A stretch of DNA of 43,322 nucleotides from Pedobacter rhizosphaerae (GTDB lineage Bacteria > Bacteroidota > Bacteroidia > Sphingobacteriales > Sphingobacteriaceae): positions 1 to 43,322 of the forward strand of contig NZ_FOGG01000041.1 in NCBI RefSeq assembly GCF_900111155.1, in the 5' to 3' direction. The position numbers and the translations under genes are program-made. The notes below the pieces were generated by a model. The model worked only from the letters and a program-made list of their open reading frames with translations, had not been told where the DNA came from and searched no databases. How positions within the stretch are numbered: the first letter of the stretch is position 1; each line of letters starts with the position of its first letter. This document shows positions 25,769 to 34,165 of this stretch, piece after piece.

Positions 25769-26702
25769 GAAAAATAATATTTTAGGCTTGCATCACATTA
25801 CGGCGATAGCAGGAAATGCAAAAGAAAACTTCAATTTTTATACTCAACAACTGGGGTTAAGATTGGTTAAAAAGACCGTAAACTTTGATGACCCGGGTAC
25901 TTATCACCTGTATTATGGCGATGAAAGCGGATCGGCTGGAACAATTCTTACTTTTTTCCCCTGGGATGGAATTGGGAAAGGAACGGAAGGTGTTGGAATG
26001 GCCACTGAAATCGGTTATGCAGTGCCTGCTGGCAGTCATGAATTCTGGATAGAAAGATTTAGCGCAACGAATGTTCAATCGGGTGCCCTTACAGAACGCT
26101 TTGGAGAACAGGTGCTGGCTTTTAAAGATCCTGATGGACTATCACTGAGTTTAATTGTGCCAACAATCGCGGATGCCAGAACACCATGGGAAACGAGCGA
26201 AATTAAAAAAGATACAGCAACAAGAGGCTTTCACAGCACTACCTTAACCTTGCAAAGTATTGATGAAACGGCTAAGGTATTAACCGATTTGTTTGGTTAT
26301 AGATTGCTTGCGCAAGAGGGAAACCGCTATCGTTTCATTACCGATACGGTGGAAAATGCGGCCATTGTAGATTTACTGGAAGATCCATCGGGGCAGAGAG
26401 GCAGAAATGCTGCGGGTACAAATCACCATGTGGCTTTCCGTGTTAAAAACGAGGAAATTCAAATGGAACTGAGGGAGCAGATTCTGAGTAAAAATTTACA
26501 GATCACCCCAAAAATTGATCGTGATTATTTCTACTCCCTGTATTTCCGTGAACCTGGAGGCGTACTTTTTGAAATTGCTACCGAAAATCCAGGTTTTACG
26601 GTAGATGAACCGCTAAATGAGTTGGGAACGCATTTAAAATTGCCTCATCAGCATGAACATTTACGTGAAGATTTAGACAAATTGCTTCCAAAATTAAATT
26701 AA
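25767..26702 (+). CDS. VOC-family ring-cleaving dioxygenase, MhqO/MhqE-like
   Basis: A 311-residue protein of two vicinal-oxygen-chelate modules. Likely metal ligands are His9/His10 (GLHHITAIAG), the His pair in TNHHVAFRV and the Glu in GGVLFEIATE. The N-terminal motif with FYTQQLGLRLVKKTVNFDD matches the hydroquinone-linked VOC proteins MhqO/MhqE of Bacillus. Those are made in response to quinones and are thought to open hydroquinone rings using Fe(II). The MhqD-like hydrolase two genes downstream strengthens that reading. Gaps of 5, 9 and 7 bases make this a four-gene operon ending at 28271. Confidence 0.87.
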   Translation: MKNNILGLHHITAIAGNAKENFNFYTQQLGLRLVKKTVNFDDPGTYHLYYGDESGSAGTILTFFPWDGIGKGTEGVGMATEIGYAVPAGSHEFWIERFSATNVQSGALTERFGEQVLAFKDPDGLSLSLIVPTIADARTPWETSEIKKDTATRGFHSTTLTLQSIDETAKVLTDLFGYRLLAQEGNRYRFITDTVENAAIVDLLEDPSGQRGRNAAGTNHHVAFRVKNEEIQMELREQILSKNLQITPKIDRDYFYSLYFREPGGVLFEIATENPGFTVDEPLNELGTHLKLPHQHEHLREDLDKLLPKLN

Positions 26703-26707
26703 AAAAG

Positions 26708-27010
26708 ATGGCACAAGTAAAATTAAACATTCAGGAAGGCGAACCTAATTCATTCGATATTTATGATGAAGACGGTAAAGTTGGTGAAATGATTTTTGAT
26801 ATCAAGGGTTCGGACTTAACCGTCTATCATACCGAGGTTGATCCTGAAAAAGAGGGAAAAGGGTACGCGAAAATGCTGCTCGACGCGATGGTAGCCCATG
26901 TTCGTGAAAATAATTTAATGGTTATTGCCATGTGTCCTTATGTACATATGCAATTTACCCGCCACGAAGATTTATATGGAGATATCTGGAATAAGGGAGA
27001 TAAAAAATAA
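26708..27010 (+). CDS. Small GNAT-type acetyltransferase (YjdJ-like)
   Basis: A 100-residue single-domain protein of the short GNAT branch (acetyltransf_CG). It has GEMIFDIKGSDLTVYHTEV, then VDPEKEGKGYAKMLLDAMV, whose GKGYAKM loop is where acetyl-CoA pyrophosphate would bind, and finally MCPYVHMQF. Proteins of this size are found with quinone or electrophile detoxification genes, but their acceptor is unknown. It lies between the VOC and MhqD-like genes with near-zero spacing. Confidence 0.85.
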   Translation: MAQVKLNIQEGEPNSFDIYDEDGKVGEMIFDIKGSDLTVYHTEVDPEKEGKGYAKMLLDAMVAHVRENNLMVIAMCPYVHMQFTRHEDLYGDIWNKGDKK

Positions 27011-27019
27011 GGGGAAATT

Positions 27020-27634
27020 ATGGAAGAGATTATAAAAGCAGGAAAAAACTTTGATCAGGCAGAAAAAGTGCTGATCATGATTCACGGCCGAGGGGGCACT
27101 GCACAAGATATTTTGAGCTTGGCCGAACATCTACATGTTGCCGATTATGCACTGCTAGCGCCACAGGTTTCGGGCAATACCTGGTATCCACATTCATTTT
27201 TAGCACCGCGTACCGATAATGAACCGGCACTTTCCAAAGCTTTAACAACCCTAAAGGATACGGTTCTTTATGTAGAGAAGCAAGGCTTTTCAAAAGAACA
27301 GATTTATTTTCTGGGCTTTTCGCAGGGTGCTTGTTTAACGCTCGATTTCGTGGCGGCTAATGCTGCCCGTTATGGAGGGGTGGTAGCCTTTACCGGAGGG
27401 CTAATTGGCGACCGGGTAGACCATAGAAACTATCAGGGTAACTTTGACGGAACACCTGTTTTCATAGGTAGTAGCGATCCCGATATGCATGTTCCCGTAT
27501 CAAGGGTAAAAGAATCGACCATTTTGTTAGAAGAGATGGGAGCAGAAGTAACCGAGATTATTTACCAAAATATGGGACATACCATCAGTCATGCAGAAAT
27601 AGCCCAGGTAAATAAGTTGATTTTTAAAGATTAA
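27020..27634 (+). CDS. MhqD-like carboxylesterase/phospholipase family hydrolase
   Basis: A 204-residue alpha/beta hydrolase. The oxyanion motif is IHGRGG (21-26), the nucleophile Ser101 is in GFSQGA, and Asp155 in SSDPDMHVP and His187 in NMGHTIS complete the triad. This size and motif set are those of the abhydrolase_2 group that includes B. subtilis MhqD, which is co-regulated with the MhqE/MhqO ring-cleaving proteins. It would act on ring-cleavage products or other esters in the cytosol. It shares an operon with the VOC protein. Confidence 0.87.
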   Translation: MEEIIKAGKNFDQAEKVLIMIHGRGGTAQDILSLAEHLHVADYALLAPQVSGNTWYPHSFLAPRTDNEPALSKALTTLKDTVLYVEKQGFSKEQIYFLGFSQGACLTLDFVAANAARYGGVVAFTGGLIGDRVDHRNYQGNFDGTPVFIGSSDPDMHVPVSRVKESTILLEEMGAEVTEIIYQNMGHTISHAEIAQVNKLIFKD

Positions 27635-27641
27635 CGATAAG

Positions 27642-28271
27642 ATGGAAAAGGAAACAGGCAGAATTGAAGCTTTTAGTGATGGCGTATTTTCAATAGGGGT
27701 TACGCTATTGGTTCTAGAACTTCATATTCCAGAATTGAAGAATGGAGAAAATCCTACTCAGTTGCTTCAGGAGTTGCAACTTCAGTGGCCCGGTTATATT
27801 GCCTTTATCATTTCCTTTTTCAGCATCTTCATAATATGGGTAAATCACCATAAAATTTTTAAACAAATTTACAAGCGAAATACAGGGCTCATGTTTGCCA
27901 ATGGCCTCATTCTGTTCCTGGTTTCGCTTGTTTCGTACCCAAGTGCCCTGCTGGCCCGGTTTTTTCTCAGCGACTCCAGGCAGCTTTCCGTAACCATTTA
28001 CACCGGGCTGTTCGTTTTAATTAACCTGGCGTTTAACTTGCTCTGGGAGCAAGCCAGCAGAGATAAGCGTTTATTGCGGCCAGGAATAAGTAACAAGGCC
28101 ATCAGGCAATTGAGGAACAATTATCTTTATGGTTTCCCTACTTATTTAGCCGCTTTTATACTCTCATTCTTTTATCCGGATTTCGCTTTAGTAATCTGTG
28201 TATTGCTTTGGATTTTCTGGGCAGTTTCTTCCAGAAAAATAAATTTTACTGAAGTTTCGGATTTAATATAA
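27642..28271 (+). CDS. TMEM175-family (DUF1211) membrane protein
   Basis: A 209-residue protein with about six membrane helices. The N-terminus RIEAFSDGVFSIGVTLLVLEL carries the FSD signature of TEM175 potassium channels, and SIFIIWVNHHKIFK follows in the third helix region, as in bacterial homologues. Bacterial TMEM175 proteins form K+-leak channels. Why one is joined to a quinone-type detoxification operon is not clear; K+ movement accompanies electrophile defence in E. coli (Kef), but that is only an analogy. It starts seven bases after the MhqD-like gene. Confidence 0.85.
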   Translation: MEKETGRIEAFSDGVFSIGVTLLVLELHIPELKNGENPTQLLQELQLQWPGYIAFIISFFSIFIIWVNHHKIFKQIYKRNTGLMFANGLILFLVSLVSYPSALLARFFLSDSRQLSVTIYTGLFVLINLAFNLLWEQASRDKRLLRPGISNKAIRQLRNNYLYGFPTYLAAFILSFFYPDFALVICVLLWIFWAVSSRKINFTEVSDLI

Positions 28272-28384
28272 ATTATTCATCCCCTCATTGATTCATTCAG
28301 TCAATAATTAACCATTCAATAATTCAATAATTCACTCAATCAATTATTATCTCATTGCACTACTATATTTCGTATCAAGAAATC
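28272..28384. repeat. AT-rich short repeats after the VOC operon
   Basis: Units like ATTCAATAATTC and ATTCATTCAGTCAATAATT recur several times at 28275-28345. Nothing coding is seen. The following part up to 28636 holds candidate UAS and promoter D and then a long leader for EBP4. Confidence 0.5.
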
Positions 28385-28405
28385 GTTCTTTGGCGAAATA
28401 TCGTG
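28385..28405 (+). promoter_or_regulatory. Candidate activator-binding site (UAS) D, half-site
   Basis: Only the right half of the shared motif is kept: GCGAAATATCGTG against ACGATATATCATG at site B. The aligned first base is 77 bases before the -24 GG of promoter D, within one base of the spacing at sites A and B. This is the weakest of the four sites. Confidence 0.4.
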
Positions 28406-28460
28406 AGTGATTTGTTTTAGAAAGTCGCTTGAACCAAGATTGAAGCCATATTCCTGCCTT

Positions 28461-28476
28461 TGGCATGTTCTTTGAA
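28461..28476 (+). promoter_or_regulatory. Candidate sigma-54 promoter D, upstream of EBP4
   Basis: TGGCATGTTCTTTGAA matches TGGYAYRNNNNTTG exactly, with the -12 C replaced by A. Transcription would start near 28488, leaving a leader of about 150 bases before the ATG at 28637. Confidence 0.55.
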
Positions 28477-28636
28477 ATTGCGGATTTTAATAAGCAGGTC
28501 ATCCCTATTCAATCAATTCACTGCCGCTCCGTAATGATTACCCTCATTGCCGAATTGATATTTATGAGGATTTCTGTGGATTTAATCACCCTCATCCCCG
28601 GGTAAGTTATTCGTGGAAGATCAATTTTGAAAAAGA

Positions 28637-30310
28637 ATGAGACAACAGGAATCCGATTTTACTTCCAGCGTGAATGTTGATGCAAAGGCCAATTCTTATT
28701 TCGAAGAACAAGCGGGAGCAACAGCAGAAGTTGAAAAAAAGATAAGTTTAAGAGCGCTATTTGAAGGCGTTCTTGCTAAGTTAGGCCCATTGTTTTCTAT
28801 AGATTGCGCTGCCTTGGTTCTTTACAATGAAGAAATGAACCACATTACAAGAGCTTATCTTTCGGAATTAGTTTCGGGTAAAATTTCTTGTGTCGAAACC
28901 ATTTCTGATCCGGTTAGCCTTTCGCTTATTACCAAAGAAATTTCTGGGTTTGATTTTCCAGTCCTCAAATCGCGACAAGACTGGATAGATGATTTTGGAG
29001 AGAATCATTGCTTAACCAATCATCCTATCGAATACCATTTTCATTGTTATATTCCCTTAGAACATAATGGCCGCATATGGGGAACTTTCGAGCTGCACAA
29101 CCATAATCGCGAATTAAGTGCAGAAGGGTTAACCTTTTGCTGTAACATGGCCGATTTCCTTGCCGGATTGCTCGCTGTAATGGCCGATAAAAATATGGCA
29201 GATCCGGCACCTGCAAAGCATCATGCAGCAGAAAATATAATTGCTTTACAATCGGCATCCATTTTTGAAGAGAAAACGAGGCTTTTGGAAAATGAAATTG
29301 AAGCATTAAAGGAACAACTGGCCGAGTTCCAGGTTTTTAAGCCGGAAGAAGCTTCAGAAATACACAATCATACGCACATTGTTGGCAGTAGCCCCGAAAT
29401 GCAGCAGGTTTACAAATTGCTTAATCGGATTTCCAATTCAGAAACTACTGTTTTAATTTTAGGGGAAACCGGAACAGGAAAAGAACTGATTGCCAAATCG
29501 ATACACGATAGTTCTGGTAGGAGCCAGAAGGCGATGGTTAAGGTGAATTGTGCGGCTATTCCGCCAAACCTGATAGAGTCAGAGCTTTTTGGTCATGAAA
29601 AAGGAAGTTTTACTGGAGCTACAGAAAGACGAATTGGCAAGTTTGAACAAGCGCATAAGGGTACAATTTTTTTGGATGAGATTGGTGAACTGCCGCTCGA
29701 TTTACAGGTAAAGTTGTTGCGTGTTTTGCAAGAGAAGGAAATAGAGCGGGTTGGTGGTAAAACTACGATTTCAACCGATGTGCGCATTATTTCTGCCACC
29801 AACAGGAATCTATTGGCAGAAGTTGAAGCGGGGAGATTCAGACGTGATTTATTTTACAGACTGAATGTTTTTCCGGTGTCTCTGCCGGCATTGAGAGATA
29901 GGAAAACCGACATCGCCCTGCTCGCAACTTTTTTCCTGAAGAAATTTGCCCAAAAATCGAACAGAACTTTAGAGGGCTTTTCTAAGAAGGCTATCTCCAC
30001 CATGATGGCTTACAGCTGGCCTGGCAATGTACGGGAACTTGAGCATCTTGTAGAAAGACACGTGGTAATGGCGCAAGGAGCGATCATTAAAGAGGTGGAA
30101 ATCCCTGGAAACACTGAGCAATCTTTATCAGTCATTGCGCCCGTAAAAACCATTTTCGAGAACGAAAGAGATCACATTTTTGCAGTGTTAGAATTATGCA
30201 ATGGGAAAATATCAGGAGCTAATGGCGCTGCAAAATTATTGGGGGTTCCTGCAACAACGCTCAATTCTAAAATTAAAAGATTGGGCTTAGCTAAAAGGCA
30301 CGTTTTTTAA
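28637..30310 (+). CDS. Sigma-54 activator with GAF domain (EBP4)
   Basis: A 557-residue activator without a receiver. Residues about 35-185 form a GAF domain, followed by a coil (207-232) and an AAA+ domain with Walker A GETGTGK (276-282), GSFTGA (323-328) and IFLDE (344-348). The C-terminal helix-turn-helix has PATTLNSKIKRLGL. The GAF domain holds several Cys and His (Cys56, Cys85, Cys125, His134, His136, Cys137, Cys168, Cys169), so metal or redox sensing is possible, but this is inference. It is closest to EBP3. Candidate sigma-54 promoter D lies upstream, and the LytTR/hybrid-kinase operon with promoter C follows. Confidence 0.92.
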   Translation: MRQQESDFTSSVNVDAKANSYFEEQAGATAEVEKKISLRALFEGVLAKLGPLFSIDCAALVLYNEEMNHITRAYLSELVSGKISCVETISDPVSLSLITKEISGFDFPVLKSRQDWIDDFGENHCLTNHPIEYHFHCYIPLEHNGRIWGTFELHNHNRELSAEGLTFCCNMADFLAGLLAVMADKNMADPAPAKHHAAENIIALQSASIFEEKTRLLENEIEALKEQLAEFQVFKPEEASEIHNHTHIVGSSPEMQQVYKLLNRISNSETTVLILGETGTGKELIAKSIHDSSGRSQKAMVKVNCAAIPPNLIESELFGHEKGSFTGATERRIGKFEQAHKGTIFLDEIGELPLDLQVKLLRVLQEKEIERVGGKTTISTDVRIISATNRNLLAEVEAGRFRRDLFYRLNVFPVSLPALRDRKTDIALLATFFLKKFAQKSNRTLEGFSKKAISTMMAYSWPGNVRELEHLVERHVVMAQGAIIKEVEIPGNTEQSLSVIAPVKTIFENERDHIFAVLELCNGKISGANGAAKLLGVPATTLNSKIKRLGLAKRHVF

Positions 30311-30339
30311 ATTAAACGATATTCGTGCCTTCTTCGAGC

Positions 30340-30356
30340 GTAAATTGACGATATAA
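30340..30356 (+). promoter_or_regulatory. Candidate activator-binding site (UAS) C
   Basis: GTAAATTGACGATATAA matches sites A and B at 14 of 17 positions. Its first base is 75 bases before the -24 GG of promoter C. It lies between EBP4 and the LytTR gene. Confidence 0.55.
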
Positions 30357-30413
30357 CGTAATTGAATTTTCAGGGATTTGATGTAATGCATTGTTTTTTA
30401 GCGTTTTGATTAA

Positions 30414-30429
30414 AGGTATTGTTTTTGAT
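30414..30429 (+). promoter_or_regulatory. Candidate sigma-54 promoter C, upstream of the LytTR gene
   Basis: AGGTATTGTTTTTGAT: GG, ten bases, then GA, with TTG at -12 as in sites B and D. The leader to 30477 would be about 37 bases. Confidence 0.5.
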
Positions 30430-30476
30430 TACCATAAAATTCAGATAGTTACCGAATAAATTTACCGCAATCTCAA

Positions 30477-31193
30477 ATGGCACCAAACGGGCAGAAAATA
30501 ACATGCATCATTGTTGATGATAATCCAATTGCAAGGGAAAGCCTGATGATGCTTGCCCAACAAATTGATGATTTAGAAGTATTAAACGATTGCGAAAATG
30601 CTTTCGAAGCTTACAATTATTTGCAAAATAACGAGGTAGATCTGATTCTGCTGGATATCGAAATGCCCGAAATGACGGGAATTGAACTTACCAGGAACCT
30701 TAACGGAAAAAAGAATCTCATCATTTTCACCACCTCCAATAAAGATTACGCCATTGAGGCATTTGACCTTAACGTAGCCGATTATCTGGTTAAACCATTT
30801 TCTTCTCAACGTTTTCTGCAGGCCATTGATAAAGCCCGCGATATTTTATGCAGTAAAACGGAAGAAGTTGAGCTGGCAAACGATGAGTTTATTTTCGTTC
30901 GGGATGGTAATATTGTTCGCCGTTTACGTATTGATGATATTTTATACGCCGAAGCGATGGGCGATTATGTGAAGTTTCATACCAGTGATAAACTTTTTGC
31001 CATCCATACCCGATTGAAATCTGTGGAGGAACGGCTTCCTAAAAATAAATTTATAAGGATCCACCGATCTTACATTGTATCACTTCAACACATTAGTACG
31101 CTACAAGAGGGGGGCATGGTAATTAATGGTTGTTTTCTGCCTATTGCCGATAGCTATCGTAAAAATCTGTACCGAATGATGAACATTATTTAA
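30477..31193 (+). CDS. LytTR-family response regulator
   Basis: A 238-residue regulator. The receiver domain (8-125) has the acidic pair Asp14/Asp15, phospho-acceptor Asp60 (LILLDIEMPEMTG) and Lys in ADYLVKPF. A LytTR DNA-binding domain follows (about 140-236): IFVRDGNIVRRLRIDDILYAEAMGDYVKFHT and FIRIHRSYIVSLQHI. LytTR proteins bind direct repeats through a beta fold. It lies 29 bases upstream of the hybrid kinase on the same strand and is its likely output, perhaps by way of that kinase's HPt domain. Confidence 0.92.
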   Translation: MAPNGQKITCIIVDDNPIARESLMMLAQQIDDLEVLNDCENAFEAYNYLQNNEVDLILLDIEMPEMTGIELTRNLNGKKNLIIFTTSNKDYAIEAFDLNVADYLVKPFSSQRFLQAIDKARDILCSKTEEVELANDEFIFVRDGNIVRRLRIDDILYAEAMGDYVKFHTSDKLFAIHTRLKSVEERLPKNKFIRIHRSYIVSLQHISTLQEGGMVINGCFLPIADSYRKNLYRMMNII

Positions 31194-31222
31194 AAACGAG
31201 GAAAAGATTCTACCAGTTATTT

Positions 31223-33424
31223 ATGGAAAAAAATAAATCGCTAATGCCCGACAGCAGTTTCAATTACCTTATTTTTTCGGCCTTTGTGGTTGGTATGGGA
31301 TTGCTGATTCTGGTTCAATATAGTTCATCGAGAAATATGAATACCCTCATAGAGGGAAATAAGGAACTTTTAGATGAGTTGCGTACCAGTAACCATTTGC
31401 GTGAAATAGATCGCGACATTTTGGGTGTGGAAAGCAGAATTAGGGCGGCCATTGCAACAGACGATACCACCCACCTGGAAGGGGTAGAAGGTAAAATCCA
31501 GGCTGTGAGTATGTATCTTGATTCTTTAGATGATGGTAGCGAGGAGCCGGCCATTAAAAAATATCTGGACCGGCTAAACTTTCTTGCTCAGGAAAAGGTA
31601 AAAACCAAAAATCACCTGATGGATCTCTATCGCCGAACGGGAAGGATGAATGATACCACTTCCATTGGAAATCCGCAGGCCAGAATTACATCTGATGAAA
31701 TTACAGGTACCACCCACAAGATTTACAATAGCCGGGAACAACGCATGCAGGCGCTTACCCAAAAAATCAGTGAGAGTGGACAAAAAGCCAGGGCCTACGG
31801 AAATGCCCTAATTGTCCTGCTTCTTTTAAGTGGCGGAACGCTTTGCTGGTTTATTACCCGTCAATTTAGGCATAGAACGCTTTTAATTGATCAATTAAAT
31901 GATTCGGAAAAAAAATCAAGAGCGGCACTGGGAATTAAGGAGAATTTTCTGGCCAATATGAGCCATGAAATTAGAACACCACTTAACTCTATACTCGGTT
32001 TTACAACCCTTTTGCAGCGGCAAGAGGTAGACCGCCAATCGCAGCACTTCATTACCTCCATACAACAGGCAGGAGAAAACCTATTGGCTATTATCAATGA
32101 TATTCTCGACATTTCTAAAATTGAAGCCGGTATGATGCGCATAGTGAATAAACCTTTCAGTATGCGCGGTTTGTTACATTCGGTAGAAGTGCTTTTTTCG
32201 GAAAGGGTACGAGCTAAAGGGTTAAATTATCTGACTGAAATAGACGACAATGTTCCCGATACACTTATTGGAGATGCCACCCGTTTAACTCAAATTATGG
32301 TTAATTTATTAGGCAATGCATTAAAATTTAGTGAGAAAGGCTGGCTTAAAGTTGGTGTTTCTGTTGCCTCGGTAAATAATAATTCGATAAGGGTAAAGTT
32401 TATCGTATCTGATGAGGGTATTGGGATTAGTGCTGAAAAACTCGAACGCATTTTCGAGCGGTTTAATCAGGCCGATGATTCCATTACCAGGAATTATGGC
32501 GGTACTGGCTTAGGGCTGTCAATAGTAAAAGATTTATTGGAAATTCAAAAGGGAACCATTGAGGTAAGCAGTAATGTAGGTTTAGGTACTACATTTACCT
32601 TCGAAATTCCTTATCTCATTTCGAATGATCAGACAGCAGGTGAAGTGGTGCGTTACAAGGTGGTAGAGCCAGAATGGATTGGCCGCTCCATTCATATCCT
32701 CATTGTAGATGATAATATGATGAACCAGGATTTAATGGCTAATATTTTGGCCTATTGGGGCTTTTCATTCTCCATTGCATCAAACGGGAAAGAGGCCGTT
32801 GAGCAAATTAAAACCGGGCATTTTGATTTGGTGATGATGGATATTCAAATGCCTGAAATGGATGGATATTCGGCAACAATCCAAATTCGGAAGGAGCTGA
32901 AATCTGATATTCCAATTATAGCCATGACTGCCCATGCCATGTCTGGAGAACGCGAAAAATGTATCACTTTAGGTATGAACGATTATATTTCGAAGCCAGT
33001 TAATGAGCAGGAACTTTTACGACTTATTGAAAAAGTAACCGTTCCAAATCCAGTGGTAGGAAATACATCCTCAGCTTTTGTATATCTGGATTTGGATTAT
33101 CTTAAAGATATGGGCAAAGGCAATGTGGCTTACGAAAGGAAGGTGACTGGCCATTTTATCAAACGGATACCTGAAGATATGATTGCTTTGCAAAGTGCAT
33201 TGAAGGCTGAAGATTATCAAAAAATTAGAGAAGTGGCCCATAGCTTACGCACCACATTAGCCATTATGGGGGTTTTAGAAAGGACGGTTCAGATCTTAGA
33301 TGAATTGGAGTTTCCTCAAAATGACAGGCGAAACTTTGAACAATTGATTTCGGCCTTAGAAATGGTTTGTAAAGGAGCCGTTGCAGAAGCAGATGGCTAT
33401 TTAAAAACTTTAAAAGGTAAGTAA
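31223..33424 (+). CDS. Hybrid sensor histidine kinase with receiver and HPt domains
   Basis: A 733-residue membrane kinase. Transmembrane helices at about 14-32 and 195-213 enclose a helical sensor region of CHASE3 type. The HisKA domain has MSHEIRTPLNSILGF with His248. The ATPase domain has NLLGNALKFS, SDEGIGI (396-402) and GGTGLGLS. The receiver has VDDN at 495-498, Asp540 (MMDIQMPEMDG) and Lys591. The C-terminal HPt domain has His673 in VAHSLRTTLAIMG. All four phosphorelay stations are present, so a His-Asp-His-Asp relay to the LytTR partner is plausible. A terminator-like hairpin follows at 33456-33490. Confidence 0.93.
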   Translation: MEKNKSLMPDSSFNYLIFSAFVVGMGLLILVQYSSSRNMNTLIEGNKELLDELRTSNHLREIDRDILGVESRIRAAIATDDTTHLEGVEGKIQAVSMYLDSLDDGSEEPAIKKYLDRLNFLAQEKVKTKNHLMDLYRRTGRMNDTTSIGNPQARITSDEITGTTHKIYNSREQRMQALTQKISESGQKARAYGNALIVLLLLSGGTLCWFITRQFRHRTLLIDQLNDSEKKSRAALGIKENFLANMSHEIRTPLNSILGFTTLLQRQEVDRQSQHFITSIQQAGENLLAIINDILDISKIEAGMMRIVNKPFSMRGLLHSVEVLFSERVRAKGLNYLTEIDDNVPDTLIGDATRLTQIMVNLLGNALKFSEKGWLKVGVSVASVNNNSIRVKFIVSDEGIGISAEKLERIFERFNQADDSITRNYGGTGLGLSIVKDLLEIQKGTIEVSSNVGLGTTFTFEIPYLISNDQTAGEVVRYKVVEPEWIGRSIHILIVDDNMMNQDLMANILAYWGFSFSIASNGKEAVEQIKTGHFDLVMMDIQMPEMDGYSATIQIRKELKSDIPIIAMTAHAMSGEREKCITLGMNDYISKPVNEQELLRLIEKVTVPNPVVGNTSSAFVYLDLDYLKDMGKGNVAYERKVTGHFIKRIPEDMIALQSALKAEDYQKIREVAHSLRTTLAIMGVLERTVQILDELEFPQNDRRNFEQLISALEMVCKGAVAEADGYLKTLKGK

Positions 33425-33455
33425 ATTCGCATCATACCTTAGCGTATATCAAAAA

Positions 33456-33490
33456 GGCGCAACTGCTGAATCTGGTTCAGCGGTTGCGCC
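33456..33490. terminator. Strong hairpin terminator between convergent genes
   Basis: GGCGCAACTGCTGAA and TTCAGCGGTTGCGCC pair over 15 bases with one mismatch around a 5-base loop. A run of five A precedes it, giving a T-run on the minus strand after the small acidic-protein gene; on the plus strand the tail is only pyrimidine-rich. Confidence 0.75.
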
Positions 33491-33513
33491 CTTCTCTTAA
33501 AATAACAATTGGC

Positions 33514-33693
33514 CTAAATGTCCAGTTCGAACGATGATCTGGAGGCCTTGTCTGCCTGGTCTAACAAATCAACATCGTGTTCGCTAGCCATTTTGTCGCT
33601 GATGATTTCAGTTTGATTCAGTGCATCTTCCTCACTGGTTAATGCATCTTCCTTATCATCAGAAAGTTCTTCTTTATTCGGGTCTATGATCAT
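33514..33693 (-). CDS. Small acidic protein of unknown function
   Basis: A 59-residue protein read from MIIDPNKEELSDDKEDAL; an extended frame to 33738 adds 15 residues without family support. It is strongly acidic (many Asp/Glu, few Lys/Arg), has no Cys and no hydrophobic helix, and ends SSFELDI. It is likely disordered. Short acidic proteins of this style occur in Sphingobacteriaceae without known roles. A strong terminator directly after the stop, and codon use like that of its neighbours, support a real gene. Confidence 0.6.
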   Translation of the reverse strand: MIIDPNKEELSDDKEDALTSEEDALNQTEIISDKMASEHDVDLLDQADKASRSSFELDI

Positions 33694-33791
33694 GTTTTTT
33701 TTATTTAAAGATAGCCATTTATCAAATGTGAAAGGCATTTTTTATCGATCATTTGGTTAAAAAAATATCATTTTTTAATCCAGATGCTCCC

Positions 33792-34112
33792 TTCTGGTGC
33801 AAGCGTCCCGCTTGTGACTAAAGCGATTAAAAAGTTTTACCACAAAGGCCACTAAGATTTACACAGAGAAAGGAGAGCGGTTTAGCGCACCCAGTCCCAC
33901 AACACGTAACACGTAACCCACAACCATTTTGCATCTCGCCTGTATCGCAAATCCAGCTCCCCTACTTTTCAAGGAGGGGGTGTGCCAGCCAGTGTGTAGG
34001 CGGGGGTGGTTTCTATTGATATCCATTCTTTTATCCATCTTTACCACAAAGGCCAAAAGCTATACACAGAGAAAGGAGAGGTTTGGTGCACCCAGGCCCC
34101 GCAACACATAAC
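33792..34112. repeat. Composite intergenic repeat R0
   Basis: It begins with CTGGTGCAAGCGTCCCGCTT (a partial GCAAGCG element), then ACCACAAAGGCCACTAAG, CACAGAGAAAGGAGAG and CTACTTTTCAAGGAGGGGGT, to about 34013. A second partial copy of the CACAGAGAAAGGAGAG part follows at 34038-34112. The same modules in the same order make up the repeats at 35.2 and 35.8 kb. No gene is supported. Confidence 0.75.
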
Positions 34113-34165
34113 CCATCCAAATTCCAACTTAATTATCACTATCTTACATTAAATCTCAACTCCAT

